DNA of 64,000 nucleotides from Streptomyces sp. NBC_01431. Lineage in GTDB: Bacteria; Actinomycetota; Actinomycetes; Streptomycetales; Streptomycetaceae. Positions 8,297-16,410 of the stretch are shown here, one piece after another (position 1 is the stretch's first letter; the number at the start of each line of letters is the position of its first letter). The stretch is from assembly GCF_036231355.1 (NCBI RefSeq), contig NZ_CP109497.1:558001-622000 (forward strand). Direction: 5' to 3'. Both the position numbers and the translations under genes were made by a program. The notes under the pieces are model-generated. The model ran no database searches, was not told the DNA's origin, and saw only the letters and a program-made list of their open reading frames with translations.

Positions 8297-9159
8297 GGCG
8301 TTGTCACGTTGTTGGGTGTGCGGGTGTCTGACGGTGTGTCGAGGTGTGGTGGGGCCGGGTGCCGGCCCTGGGCTCAGGCGGCGGCAGGCCGGCCGGTGAC
8401 GCCGGTGATCTGCTCCCAGATGGTGAAGCGGACGGTCATTTCGGCGCGGTGTTGGGTGCCGGTCATCAGGTGGCGGCGGGGCCGGAAGTGGGGTGAGATG
8501 CCGCTGAACGCGGACAGGAAACGCTGCGCGGTGCCCACGCTGCGGAAGCCTTTCATCGCCCGTTCGCGTTGCCGGGTGGGCTGATGACTGTTCTCGGCCC
8601 GGTTGTTCAGGCCCTTGTGGGAACGGTGCTCGACGGAGGGCATGACCTCGCGGTGGGCCGCGCCGTAGGAGCGGAGCTTGTCCGTGACGATCACCCGCGG
8701 CACCCCGCCCGTCTTGGTCAGCAGCGTACGGAAGAAGCGCCTGGCCGCAGCCGTGTCCCGGCGGCTCTGTACCAGGATGTCCAGCACGTTGCCGTCCTGG
8801 TCGACAGCCCGCCACAGGTACTTCTGCTCACCGTTGATCTTGATGAAGACCTCGTCCAGATGCCACTTGTCGCCGGGCTGGGGCCGCCGGCGGCGCAGTC
8901 CGTTGGCGTACTGCTGACCGAACTTCAGGCACCAGCGGCGGACCGTCTCGTACGAGACGATCACGCCGCGTTCCAGCATCAGCTCCTCGACCTCGCGGAA
9001 ACTGAGCGGGAACCGGAAGTACAGCCACACGCAGTGCGAGATCACCTCGACCGGATACCGGTGCCCCTTGTACGACTGCGACATGCCCTCCACGGACGAC
9101 CCCCTCCACCGTGATCAGCCCGAGGATCCTCCCACCCTGTCAGCCAACGTGACAGCGCC
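8297..9159 (-). mobile_element. IS6-family insertion sequence, copy 2
   Basis: Second 863-bp copy, inverted relative to the one at 2997-3859 and nearly identical to it. Inverted repeat cores TGTCACGTTG lie at both ends. Flanking octamers (CGCGGTGA and CACGCTCG) differ, so again there is no target duplication. It interrupts an IS110 transposase on one side and an SMI1/KNR4-like gene on the other. The two copies enclose about 4.4 kb. Confidence 0.85.
8374..9093 (-). CDS. IS6-family transposase (copy 2)
   Basis: A 239-residue IS6-type DDE transposase matching copy 1 except for two residues that I can see. Catalytic positions are intact: WHLDEVF, VTDKLRSYG and NNRAENSHQ. It presumably supplies activity to both copies. 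Confidence 0.93.
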   Translation of the reverse strand: MEGMSQSYKGHRYPVEVISHCVWLYFRFPLSFREVEELMLERGVIVSYETVRRWCLKFGQQYANGLRRRRPQPGDKWHLDEVFIKINGEQKYLWRAVDQDGNVLDILVQSRRDTAAARRFFRTLLTKTGGVPRVIVTDKLRSYGAAHREVMPSVEHRSHKGLNNRAENSHQPTRQRERAMKGFRSVGTAQRFLSAFSGISPHFRPRRHLMTGTQHRAEMTVRFTIWEQITGVTGRPAAA

Positions 9160-9259
9160 CACGCTCGGCTTCTCGCACCATCTCGTCCGTCAGAGGCTGC
9201 TGGACACCGTAATCACCGTCACCCCAGAACGTCGCCATGACCTCATCGAATCGCGCCAT
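9160..9259 (-). pseudogene. SMI1/KNR4-like protein, N-terminal fragment
   Basis: The minus strand from ATG 9259 reads MARFDEVMATFWGDGDYGVQ, then QPLTDEMVREAERG before the IS6 boundary at 9160. The pattern of a short acidic start followed by PLTDEMVREAE resembles the beginning of actinobacterial SMI1/KNR4 (SUKH) proteins, often immunity proteins of polymorphic toxins. Only ~33 codons remain. The remainder was lost when the IS6 copy arrived. Confidence 0.5.
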
Positions 9260-9306
9260 GACACGAAGCCTACGGCTCAGTCGCACTGGCTTCCGCTGCA
9301 AGATCA

Positions 9307-9650
9307 TTTCTTAGTCCGGAGAAACCGTTTCAAGGAGATCAACGACACCCGGGGCCACGCGGTCGGCGACCGCGTCCTGGCGGTCACGGCCCAACGGCTG
9401 ACCGCCTGGGCAGGCGGCGGCGTGGTCGGCCGGATCGGTGGAGACGAGTTCGCGCTCACCGTCCGCATCGCACCCGCCTACCACGCGCTGCGCCTGTCCC
9501 ACCTGGCCGCGCTGCTCGCCGAGCCCGTCCCCGTCGACGGCGAAGCACCGGTCCCGGTCGCGGCGTCGATCGGCGCCGCCACCCCGAACCGGCTCACCAT
9601 CACCGACCTGCCCCTGCTCCTGAGGGCCGCCGCCGCCATTCTGTATCCAG
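9307..9650 (+). pseudogene. GGDEF-domain (diguanylate cyclase) fragment
   Basis: About 110 codons cover most of a GGDEF domain: RFKEINDTRGHAVGDRVLAV, VVGRIGGDEFAL with the signature GGDEF intact, then APVPVAASIGAATPNRLT and LLLRAAAAILY. Upstream residues that should lead into it (typically LDLD before the RFK) are replaced by LVRRN, and the end runs into an integrase-like remnant, so the gene has lost both ends. Related proteins make or sense cyclic-di-GMP. The fragment has no start codon of its own. Confidence 0.7.
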
Positions 9651-9664
9651 TGACTGTTGTTGCT

Positions 9665-9837
9665 CTCCTGGGCACTTGGACCAGATCAGATCCTGGTTCG
9701 GCCAGCCGCTGGGGGACGTGGAGCCCGCTGACACCGACGCGTACTTCGAAATGCCTGCGGAATTCACCCAGCGGCACCCAGCTGGCCAGGTCACAGGCGC
9801 TGACGACGTAATTCGATGGAGACAGGTGGCCGGTTGA
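9665..9837 (+). pseudogene. Tyrosine recombinase/integrase remnant
   Basis: One frame gives LDQIRSWFGQPLGDVEPADT and DAYF; a second frame over the next 60 bases gives CLRNSPSGTQLARSQALTT. Joined, they resemble the N-terminal core-binding region of Streptomyces site-specific integrases (GDVEPADADAYFG, LARSQALTTYF). A frameshift near 9745 separates the halves and the catalytic domain is absent. Identification rests on recalled family style. Confidence 0.4.
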
Positions 9838-9986
9838 GGATGGAGCGCGCTGGCCGCCGACGTCACCGCGGCGGCAAGCAGCGGCAGCGCTGCGTGCGTG
9901 AGAACCCTGCGTAGATCCGCACTCGGATGTGGTGATCTCTGGCATCATGACTGCGTGGCCTGACTACTGTTCAACGGGGGTATGCA

Positions 9987-10472
9987 GTGGGCGCGTTGTC
10001 GCAGCGAGAGGCTGTCGTTGTTCTTGAGGCTGCTCAGGTGCCAGCCGCCCGGATGCTAGCAGCGGAACACGGCATCGAAGTGGAGCAGGTCCCACGTCTC
10101 GGCATTGAGCCCGTCACCACCGTAACGCTGGTGCTGCTCGGTGCGGCAACTGCGGTCGGCGCCGTCCTACACATCCTGGAGCAGCGCAAGGGCGGCCAGG
10201 TGATCGACTTGAGGCCGGGGGCGCCGAAGGCGTTCTACCGAACCCCGGACGTCGTCTACGGAACCGTGATTATCGTCGCCGTGGACGGGAAAGTGGACGT
10301 GGAGGTCAGGGAGCCTGAAGGCATGTTCGGCAAGGTGATTTCCACTCTGCCAGAGTTGCTTGCTGGTGGCGGCGATAGCATTGAGCAGGTCGCCCAATCG
10401 GTCACGGATAGGTTCGGCCGCGCCGTGGAAATCGAGACAGCCCGGACTTCCGATCCAGGCAATCCTGGGTGA
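9987..10472 (+). CDS. Single-pass membrane protein, partner of the downstream HExxH protein
   Basis: A 161-residue protein starting at GTG 9987, six bases after GGGGGT. Residues ~43-62 (TVTLVLLGAATAVGAVLHIL) form one membrane helix; the ~40 residues before it are short and mixed, and the ~95 after it (VIDLRPGAPKAFYRTPDVVY onward) look like a soluble domain ending in TARTSDPGNPG. No family recognised. It is separated by seven bases from the next gene, with which it surely forms an operon. Codon use is less GC-biased than in neighbouring genes, suggesting acquisition. Function unknown; the fixed pairing suggests the two proteins work together. Confidence 0.7.
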   Translation: MGALSQREAVVVLEAAQVPAARMLAAEHGIEVEQVPRLGIEPVTTVTLVLLGAATAVGAVLHILEQRKGGQVIDLRPGAPKAFYRTPDVVYGTVIIVAVDGKVDVEVREPEGMFGKVISTLPELLAGGGDSIEQVAQSVTDRFGRAVEIETARTSDPGNPG

Positions 10473-10479
10473 GTGACTA

Positions 10480-11682
10480 ATGGACGCGCATCACTTCCTT
10501 GCTCAGTTGCGGGCGCAGACCTACGCCGATCTAGGTATCTCTCTCACTCGTTTCGGCTCTGCCGACCCGGAGCGGGCGATCGACTGGATGCATCGTGATG
10601 CGTGGCCCCGCGAACGGCTTCAAGATCCCCGGTCACGTACGCTAAGGGATTATGCAAAAGAGCACATCTCGGGGAAAACGTTCGATGACCTGATGTCCCA
10701 ATCCCTGACTAGGATCCAAAAGAACATCGAGGCGACCGCAGCCACCCGGGTCGACGGCATCGATGTTGCACGCCGCCGCCTGCTCATCTCTCATCTGCAC
10801 ACAGGGCAACTGAATGCCGTAAGCATGCGAGTTCCTGGTAACTCTCAAGACTATCTAGTACTTTTCGAAGACCAGATCACCGAGTTCGCCAATAAACTTA
10901 GCAGCATAATCGCCTTGACTGTCTTTCACGGCCCGTTCGACAGCGATGACAAGGTCTGGTTCACTCTTAGCTTGCCCGAAGCGGCCGAGCGAATTGAAAA
11001 CGATCCCAGCATTGCCGAACGCTTTGCAGAGGTCGTGGTCGACTACGCGGTTACGGGTAGCATCACCGGATCCGGGCAGCACAGAACGCCGCTGCCGCCA
11101 TCCAGCTTCGGACTTCTGCTTTATGCATCACTCTTCTATTTCGTAGTTGGGCACGAGTGCGCCCACATCATCACGGGCCATTGCGATGAAGCGCCAACAC
11201 GCAAAGGGGTCTTGCCGGCAGTCGAAGTCGAGTCATTGGAGTATTCGTGGGTGCGAGAGGCCGAGGCGGACTATATCGGCGCAATCCTGGCGATCAATGC
11301 GGGTATCGAGCACGCGAACAGTGACGTCGTCGGCGGCTTCCTCGGCATCTGTCTATTTTTCGACGCACTGGAAGTGATGGATCGCGCGGTTTCACTGTTG
11401 GAGACCGGTGACGAAAATGCGTGCCAACTCGGCTCCCACCCGCCCGCGATTGTGCGTTTGCACCTTCTGCGCGAAAATCTACCGCCTGCTTTTGGGGGCG
11501 CCCCAGGGGTGGTCGAGAATGTGCAAAAGGCGCTTAAGATGGCTGAAATTCAAGAAGGCATTATTCGATTACTGTGGTCCTATACCCGCCCAGTCCTGCT
11601 GGATTTTCGACGACGTGGCGTGACAGCGGCCAGAACATGGCGCACGATACCGAAAGAATCTGGCAAAGATTCGCCGATTTGA
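10480..11682 (+). CDS. HExxH putative metallopeptidase (M48/U49-like arrangement)
   Basis: A 400-residue protein. Around residue 225 it has FVVGHECAHIITGH, an HExxH zinc-binding motif (His225, Glu226, His229), followed at ~258 by VREAEADYIGAILAINAG, where a glutamate would be the third zinc ligand. A hydrophobic stretch (FGLLLYASLFYFVVG) precedes the motif. The arrangement recalls membrane-linked M48 peptidases and the phage-exclusion peptidase Lit (U49), which has a similar HExxH-E pattern; I cannot decide between them. The N-terminal 200 residues are not recognised. Codon use is visibly A/T-richer than its neighbours. It ends 67 bp before an ISAs1 element. Likely co-transcribed with the membrane protein at 9987. 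Confidence 0.7.
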   Translation: MDAHHFLAQLRAQTYADLGISLTRFGSADPERAIDWMHRDAWPRERLQDPRSRTLRDYAKEHISGKTFDDLMSQSLTRIQKNIEATAATRVDGIDVARRRLLISHLHTGQLNAVSMRVPGNSQDYLVLFEDQITEFANKLSSIIALTVFHGPFDSDDKVWFTLSLPEAAERIENDPSIAERFAEVVVDYAVTGSITGSGQHRTPLPPSSFGLLLYASLFYFVVGHECAHIITGHCDEAPTRKGVLPAVEVESLEYSWVREAEADYIGAILAINAGIEHANSDVVGGFLGICLFFDALEVMDRAVSLLETGDENACQLGSHPPAIVRLHLLRENLPPAFGGAPGVVENVQKALKMAEIQEGIIRLLWSYTRPVLLDFRRRGVTAARTWRTIPKESGKDSPI

Positions 11683-12909
11683 GACTTTCGTAACCGTCGA
11701 AAGGCAAAGTGGGCCAGCGTTCGCACCGGAACACGACAAACTGGCACGCCAGGGCTTCGGCGTAGTCGTGTGATGTCCGGTTCGTGATCCTGTGAGGCCG
11801 AGTAGGGCGAGCGGGCGTTTCGGGTCGCGGGAGTTGGCCCGGAGTGCGGCGGCGACGTTCTGGGTGCCGGCGATGCGCAGGGCGCCGATGGCAAGGTTGC
11901 GCCAGGTCGCCATGGTGCGGGGCGCATTGCCGGTCCGAAGCTGCGAGGCGTCCTCGGCGAAGGTGGTGTCCCGCATGTGGTGCAGGGCCTCGATCTGCCA
12001 GTGCGAGCGGATCATGTTGGCGAGCTGGGCGGGAGTGGCCTGCTCGGCGCTCAGGCTGGTGGCCGCGTAGACGGTCTTGATGCTGACCTTGCCGCTCTTG
12101 CGGTGCAGGCGGCGCCGCTTGAGCTGGACGGCCTGGCGGGCGCCGGGGAAGAGCAGGTTGTTCACGGTGCAAGCCTTGATGCGGCGGATCTCGCCACGGC
12201 CGTGACCGCTCTCGCGGATGCGGCTCTGGAGCGGAATTCGCTGCCAGGGAAGGGCTTTGAGCTGCTTGCGGAGCTTCTTCTGATTCTCTTTGACGATCAC
12301 GATGTAGTGGGCGCCTCGACTGGCGAGGTACTGGGCGTGCTCGCGTTGGGTGTGCATGGCGTCGCTGGTTACGACCGTGTCGGCCAGGTCGGCGAGGTTG
12401 TCCAGAAGGGGCTGGAAGCACGTGATCTCGTTCGTCTTGTCTCCGACGTCCAGCTGGGCGAGGACCAGACGGCTGGTGTGGTCGAGTGCGGCCAGCAAGT
12501 GGATCTTGCGGCCGTCGGCTCTGGCGGCGCCGCGCAGGCTCTTGCCGTCCGCCCGGTCAAGCGCATCGGCATCAAGGCGGGCCAGGGTGCGGCGGATCGT
12601 TGTCTCGCACGGCACCGGCCGGATGCCGGTCAACGGGCAGCGACGGGCGCCGATGCGGTCCAGGACCGCCGATGGCGCATCGGCGGCCCACTCGCTGATG
12701 GCCAGGAGCGAGGTCGCGCCGGTCAGCACGGCGCAGGCGGCCAGCGCCAGCACATACACCAGGCCGTGGCGCACACCACGGGGCTTGCGCGGATCGGGGA
12801 CAGCGGCCAACCGGGTCAGCAGCCCGGGCAGTTCGTATTCCGCGGCATCGGGCTGGTCACGGAGTTGGTCAAGGACGGGCGGGATCGGAGAGGATACGAC
12901 GGCAGGCAC
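11569..12909 (-). CDS. ISAs1-family transposase
   Basis: A 446-codon frame; the transposase proper is about 385 residues. Landmarks are the N-terminal DPRKPRGVRHGLVYVLALAA segment, DGKSLRGAARADGRKIHLLA with the first aspartate, TVVTSDAMHTQREHAQYLAS with the second, IVKENQKKL, and HWQIEALHHMRDTTFAEDAS with the glutamate. These are the standard blocks of H-repeat-associated (ISAs1) transposases. The frame has no stop inside the element: it reads through the terminal repeat and continues about 60 residues into flanking DNA, stopping at 11569. In other insertions the repeat end CCCTG followed by A would create a TGA, so termination may depend on the target. Confidence 0.88.
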   Translation of the reverse strand: MPAVVSSPIPPVLDQLRDQPDAAEYELPGLLTRLAAVPDPRKPRGVRHGLVYVLALAACAVLTGATSLLAISEWAADAPSAVLDRIGARRCPLTGIRPVPCETTIRRTLARLDADALDRADGKSLRGAARADGRKIHLLAALDHTSRLVLAQLDVGDKTNEITCFQPLLDNLADLADTVVTSDAMHTQREHAQYLASRGAHYIVIVKENQKKLRKQLKALPWQRIPLQSRIRESGHGRGEIRRIKACTVNNLLFPGARQAVQLKRRRLHRKSGKVSIKTVYAATSLSAEQATPAQLANMIRSHWQIEALHHMRDTTFAEDASQLRTGNAPRTMATWRNLAIGALRIAGTQNVAAALRANSRDPKRPLALLGLTGSRTGHHTTTPKPWRASLSCSGANAGPLCLSTVTKVSNRRIFARFFRYRAPCSGRCHATSSKIQQDWAGIGPQ

Positions 12910-13037
12910 GGACTTCCGTAGGGATCACTGGACTCGACACCCACATGATCTTGGAAGCTCGTGCCTGTCCTGCGTCCGGGCCACCGCCGGCACACATCGG
13001 GAAAACCCACTCAAGCCGCGACTACGCCGAAGCCCTG
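11750..13037 (-). mobile_element. ISAs1-family insertion sequence
   Basis: A 1,288-bp unit bounded by perfect 19-bp inverted repeats (CAGGGCTTCGGCGTAGTCG at 11750-11768 and its complement at 13019-13037). It contains a single transposase gene on the minus strand. Flanking bases (…TGGCACGC left, AGACCCCA right) show no target duplication. Confidence 0.85.
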
Positions 13038-13133
13038 AGACCCCACCGAGCAGCCGCTCCTACTTCTCTCGGGGGCTGGCTCCCGCGTCGTCATCACCCG
13101 AGTCCAATGAGCCAATGACCGGCCTGTGCACAT

Positions 13134-13369
13134 TGAATCGCCCCGGGTTTGATGGAGACATCGAAGACCCGGAAGGATGCCGATCATGGCTGCTCCCCGC
13201 AAGTACCCCGACGAACTGCGTGAACGCGCGACGCGCCTGGCGGTCGAGGCCCGCAAGGACCCGGTCGGCCGGGCCGGTGCGATCAAGCGCATCCTATTCC
13301 GCGGCTGAACCCCTCACATCACTCCAGAAAACCAGCTAACTCAGTCTCCACAAAACCCGGGGCTTGACA
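13134..13369 (+). mobile_element. IS3-derived miniature element (internally deleted)
   Basis: A 236-bp unit with imperfect inverted ends: TGAATCGCCCCGGGTTTGAT on the left and, read inward from the right, TGTCAAGCCCCGGGTTTTGT. Both continue with GGAGAC. Inside is only the beginning of an IS3 orfA, so about 1 kb of the parent element is missing. With both ends kept it looks like a non-autonomous, MITE-like derivative. It truncates the DUF6415-like gene to its right. Confidence 0.65.
13186..13308 (+). pseudogene. IS3-family orfA N-terminal remnant
   Basis: Forty codons from ATG 13186: MAAPRKYPDELRERATRLAV, EARKDPVGRAGAIKRI, then a short unrelated tail and TGA. This is the standard start of actinobacterial IS3 orfA (helix-turn-helix) proteins. 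The rest of orfA and all of orfB are deleted. GGAAGGA precedes the start, so the peptide could still be made. Confidence 0.7.
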
Positions 13370-13752
13370 TTGTGGCCGGGGCGGGTTCGGTGAGGCGGTC
13401 CAGCCGGGTGTAGAGCGCTCGCACGAGGCGTGCGCGGTTCTGGGCGCAGCGGGCGGTGCCTTCCAGCGGGGCGGACAGTCGTCCGTCGGCTTCGCGGAGG
13501 ACGACTTCGGCGAGGGCGCCGCGGCCGTCGTTCTTGGGCAGTGCGGCGGCGTGGCGCCGGACGTCGGCGGCCACGGCGCGGGCGTGCCCCGGTGAGTTGG
13601 AGGGCTATCTGCTCGTAGTCGCGGGGTGCGAGGTCCGGGTCTGTCCACGCGAGGACGGCGGTGACGAGTGCCTCGTGCGGGGCGCGGTCCAGGGGGAGTT
13701 CGGCCTCGATCAGGCCGTCGGGGTCGTGGAGCACGGTGTGGGTGTCGCTCAT
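13370..13752 (-). pseudogene. DUF6415-like protein, frameshifted and truncated
   Basis: From ATG 13752 the product reads MSDTHTVLHDPDGLIEAELP and LVTAVLAWTDPDLAPRDYEQ IALQLTG; a frame change near 13590 then gives AADVRRHAAALPKNDGRGAL, AEVVLREADGRLSAPLEGT and AQNRARLVRALYTRLDRLTE. Joined, this resembles the short DUF6415 proteins of Streptomyces accessory regions. The 3' end is cut by the IS3-derived element at 13369. The start overlaps the stop of the upstream small gene by ATGA, the usual arrangement for this pair. Confidence 0.6.
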
Positions 13753-13943
13753 AGGGTGCCCGCCGCGTCGTCGTCCTGGCCCTGGTCGCCGGTGCCGGCG
13801 TCCGGGGCCGGGGCGGCGAGGAAGCGGGCGAAGCCGCGGTCGGCGCGGGCGATCAGCGCCGGGGAAGGCCGGCCGTACTCGGGCGGCTGGAGGCCAGGGC
13901 ATTGTGGCGCGGGGTCGGGGGACGTGGGTGCGCTCATGGGCAC
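13749..13943 (-). CDS. Small hypothetical protein upstream of the DUF6415-like gene
   Basis: Sixty-four residues, or 62 if started at the internal ATG: MSAPTSPDPAPQCPGLQPPE, then YGRPSPALIARADRGFARFL. Its stop overlaps the next start (ATGA), so translation was coupled. Such a proline-rich short protein commonly precedes DUF6415 genes. Upstream, a frame ending at 14031 (AEMAVYGDDARALIQAAMDA) may be the tail of a third gene in the same operon, cut by the IS5 remnant at about 14115. Confidence 0.5.
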   Translation of the reverse strand: MPMSAPTSPDPAPQCPGLQPPEYGRPSPALIARADRGFARFLAAPAPDAGTGDQGQDDDAAGTL

Positions 13944-14114
13944 CGCCTCCGTTGCCGGTGCGTCGGTGTCGTTCGACGCTACGGAGACCGGCGGCCGTTC
14001 CTCAACGAGATTGCGGGAAATTGCGGAAGTTCACCCCAGGGCGTCCATCGCGGCCTGGATGAGGGCGCGGGCGTCGTCGCCGTAGACGGCCATCTCCGCA
14101 AGGCCGGCGAACGC

Positions 14115-14659
14115 TGGAGTCCTACGACCGGATCGTCGGCCTCGTCCTCGACCAGATCGCCGGCGGCGGTGAGGTCGCGGGGCGTTCATCGGTCGATCGC
14201 GGCAAACAGGGCCTGAAACGCTTGGGCATGACGGACGGTTATGGAATACCGCTGGGCCGCGTGCTGGCTGGAGCCAACCGTCACGACTCCCTGTTGCTCG
14301 CCCCAACGCTGGACCGCCTGGATGGTCTGGGACCGCTGCCCGACGGCATCACCGTGCACCTGGATGCCGGCTACGACTCAGACAAGACCCGCGCCCTGCT
14401 CGACGAACGCGGCCTGTACGGCCGCATCGCGCACAAGGGCGAGAAGGCACCCATCCAGGCAAGTCAGAGGTGGCACGTGGAGCGGACCCATGCCTGGCAG
14501 AACGCGTTCCACCGCCTCGCCCGGTGCTACGAGCGCCGGGCCGCCGTCATCAACGCCTTCTTCGACCTCGCCCCCGACACCGTCATCACCGTGCGCAGCC
14601 TGATCCGTAGGGCATGGACGACCCATCGCTGGGGCGAACGACCGAGCCGTCGCCCATGA
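14115..14659 (+). pseudogene. IS5-family transposase, C-terminal part
   Basis: An open frame with LESYDRIVGLVLDQIAGGGE, VDRGKQGLKRLGMTDGYGIP, LDAGYDSDKTRALLDERGLY and HVERTHAWQNAFHRLARCYE is the catalytic half of an IS5-family transposase; RHDSLLLAPTLD and the ERTHAW glutamate are conserved. The segment that normally follows DQIA (VDGCITKAP-like) is missing, an in-frame deletion, and the N-terminal third is absent. Therefore inactive. Ends at 14659, next to the MarR gene. Confidence 0.8.
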
Positions 14660-14682
14660 GCATGCACCTACCCGCGCGGACC

Positions 14683-15168
14683 TTACCCAGGCCGACCGTT
14701 CGGCTGGGGGTCGGTACCGCTGGAGGCGTCTGGCGATGCCTCACCCAGGGCGCTGTTGAGTGTTTTCAGTGCGGCGATCACCGTGTCGACCTCTGCGTCG
14801 GGGAGTCCTGGGAGCAGCTGCCGCAGCGTCGGTTCGGCATCCCGGCTCCTGGCTTCGCGGGCCTGTGCGCGGGCGTGTTCGGCGATCTTGGCGACAGTCC
14901 GGCGTCGGTCGGCGGGGTCGGCTCCCAGCTCGACCAGGCCCCGCTCGTTTAGTGCCGCCACCACCGTGGATACCCGGCTTTGGGCGAAGCCGGTGCGCTG
15001 GGCGATGGCCCCCACCGGCTGCGGACCAGCGGTGTAGAGGCACTCCAGCACCAGTAGCTCGGTGGGGCCCAGGTCGGAGGCGTCCTTCATCGCCGAGGTC
15101 GCGGTAGCGGTAAGACGCCTGCCGAGATGGTGCAGGTCAGCGAAACTCATGGGGCTGGTCGGTGCCAT
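14683..15168 (-). CDS. MarR-family transcriptional regulator
   Basis: A 161-residue winged-helix regulator. The DNA-binding core spans ~30-100: SDLGPTELLVLECLYTAGPQ, PVGAIAQRTGFAQSRVSTVV, ALNERGLVELGADPADRRRT with the wing motif DPADRR. Flanking helices (LRQLLPGLPDAEVDTVIAAL) would form the dimer interface. It faces the membrane-protein gene across a 120-bp intergenic region containing repeated AGATGTATC boxes, so it very probably represses that operon and itself. The ligand is unknown; the adjacent membrane and pentapeptide-repeat genes suggest a drug-like inducer. Confidence 0.9.
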   Translation of the reverse strand: MAPTSPMSFADLHHLGRRLTATATSAMKDASDLGPTELLVLECLYTAGPQPVGAIAQRTGFAQSRVSTVVAALNERGLVELGADPADRRRTVAKIAEHARAQAREARSRDAEPTLRQLLPGLPDAEVDTVIAALKTLNSALGEASPDASSGTDPQPNGRPG

Positions 15169-15198
15169 GCATACCCTCCTTCAGGAAACATCTCCGAT

Positions 15199-15248
15199 GA
15201 TACATCTACGATAATGCATCATAAGAGATGTATCTTGAGAGATGTATC
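15199..15248. promoter_or_regulatory. Probable MarR operator cluster
   Basis: Three copies of one 9-mer lie between the divergent genes: GATACATCT at 15199-15207 and AGATGTATC at 15226-15234 and 15240-15248. The first is the exact inverse of the others. The A/T-rich spacing stands out from the surrounding high-GC DNA. The MarR protein from 14683-15168 is the obvious candidate binder. Confidence 0.65.
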
Positions 15249-15290
15249 GAGGGCACCCATGAGGGCGCCCAGACATTCCGAGGAGGAGAC

Positions 15291-16361
15291 ATGATCCGGC
15301 CGATAGCCCGCGTGCTGCTGTTCCCGTTCGCGATGGCCGTCCTGCTGGTCGGCATCTACACAGCCGCGATGCACGCCCCGACCCCGCACCACCTGAAAGT
15401 CGCGGTCGCCGGATCACCGGCGCGGACCGGCCCGCTGGCCGCTTCCCTGCGCAAGACTCTGGGCGACAAGTACGACGTCAGCACCGTCGCTTCCACCGAA
15501 CAGGCCCGGCAGCTGGTAGCGCACCGGGCTGTGGCGGCCGCCTATGTCCCCACGCCGACGCCCGGTGACCGCTACGCGGGTACGCCCGGCACGGCGTTCG
15601 CTCAACCTCCGCGTCCAAGCGGTCCTTTGCTGTATATCGCTTCGGCCGCCGGCGCCGCCCAGGTCAACCTGGCTGCCGTGCCGTTCGAGAATGTTGCCGT
15701 CCAGCAGCACCAGTTCCTCCAGGTCCGCGACCTGGTACCACTCAGCACCGACGACACCAGCGACACCAGCACCATGTACGCCGCGATCGGTCTGACCCTG
15801 GCGGGCTACCTGTCGGCGGTCATGCTCTCCACCGCCTTCGGCACCGCCCTCACCCGCAGGCGCACGGTGCCCGCCCTCGCCGCCTTCGGCGCCGTCGCCG
15901 CGATCACTGTCTGGCTCATCACCGGTCCGATCCTGGGTGCCGTGCACGGCTCCGCCCCCGCCATCCTCATCACCGGCTGGCTCACCGTGATGGCCGTCGG
16001 CCTGGCCACCGTGTTCCTGTCCCGCTTCTGCGGGCGCATGACCCCGCTGCCCGCCGTCGCGATCTTCATGTTCCTCGGCATGCCCGCCTCCGGAGCGGCC
16101 CTGCCCATCCAGAGCATGCCCGCACCCATCCGCGCCCTGCACGACCTGCTGCCGATGACCTCAACCACCGGCAGCCTGCGCCAGATCATGTACTTCGACA
16201 GCGACGGCATCACCCGCTACTGGCTCGCCCTCACCCTGTGGGCGATCACCGGCCTCGCCCTGACCCTCGCCTACGACACCCTCAAGGCCCACCGCACCAG
16301 CCGCCGCAACAACACAACCGCCCAGCCCCGACAGACCACCGAACCCGTCCCCTCCCGCTGA
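15291..16361 (+). CDS. Multi-pass membrane protein (YhgE/Pip or DUF3533-like)
   Basis: 356 residues from ATG 15291, preceded by GAGGAGGAGAC. One N-terminal membrane helix (VLLFPFAMAVLLVGIYTA), a ~140-residue extracytoplasmic loop, then about five helices (TMYAAIGLTLAGYLSAVMLS, ALAAFGAVAAITVWLITGPI, ILITGWLTVMAVGLATVFLS, PAVAIFMFLGMPASGAALPI, LALTLWAITGLALTLAY). A helix, outside loop, then a block of helices is the topology of YhgE/Pip and related ABC-2-type membrane proteins. No ATPase gene accompanies it. The MarR regulator is divergent and the pentapeptide-repeat gene follows after 49 bp. A role in export or envelope stress is inferred. Confidence 0.75.
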   Translation: MIRPIARVLLFPFAMAVLLVGIYTAAMHAPTPHHLKVAVAGSPARTGPLAASLRKTLGDKYDVSTVASTEQARQLVAHRAVAAAYVPTPTPGDRYAGTPGTAFAQPPRPSGPLLYIASAAGAAQVNLAAVPFENVAVQQHQFLQVRDLVPLSTDDTSDTSTMYAAIGLTLAGYLSAVMLSTAFGTALTRRRTVPALAAFGAVAAITVWLITGPILGAVHGSAPAILITGWLTVMAVGLATVFLSRFCGRMTPLPAVAIFMFLGMPASGAALPIQSMPAPIRALHDLLPMTSTTGSLRQIMYFDSDGITRYWLALTLWAITGLALTLAYDTLKAHRTSRRNNTTAQPRQTTEPVPSR

Positions 16362-16410
16362 CCGCGCCCCGCCGCGCACTCACCCCGACACCCACAGCGA
16401 GGCCGAACCC

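Noticed and set aside
2997..9159. Composite transposon formed by the two IS6 copies
   Set aside because: No target duplication and the enclosed DNA is mostly transposase debris; inversion plus deletion explains it better.
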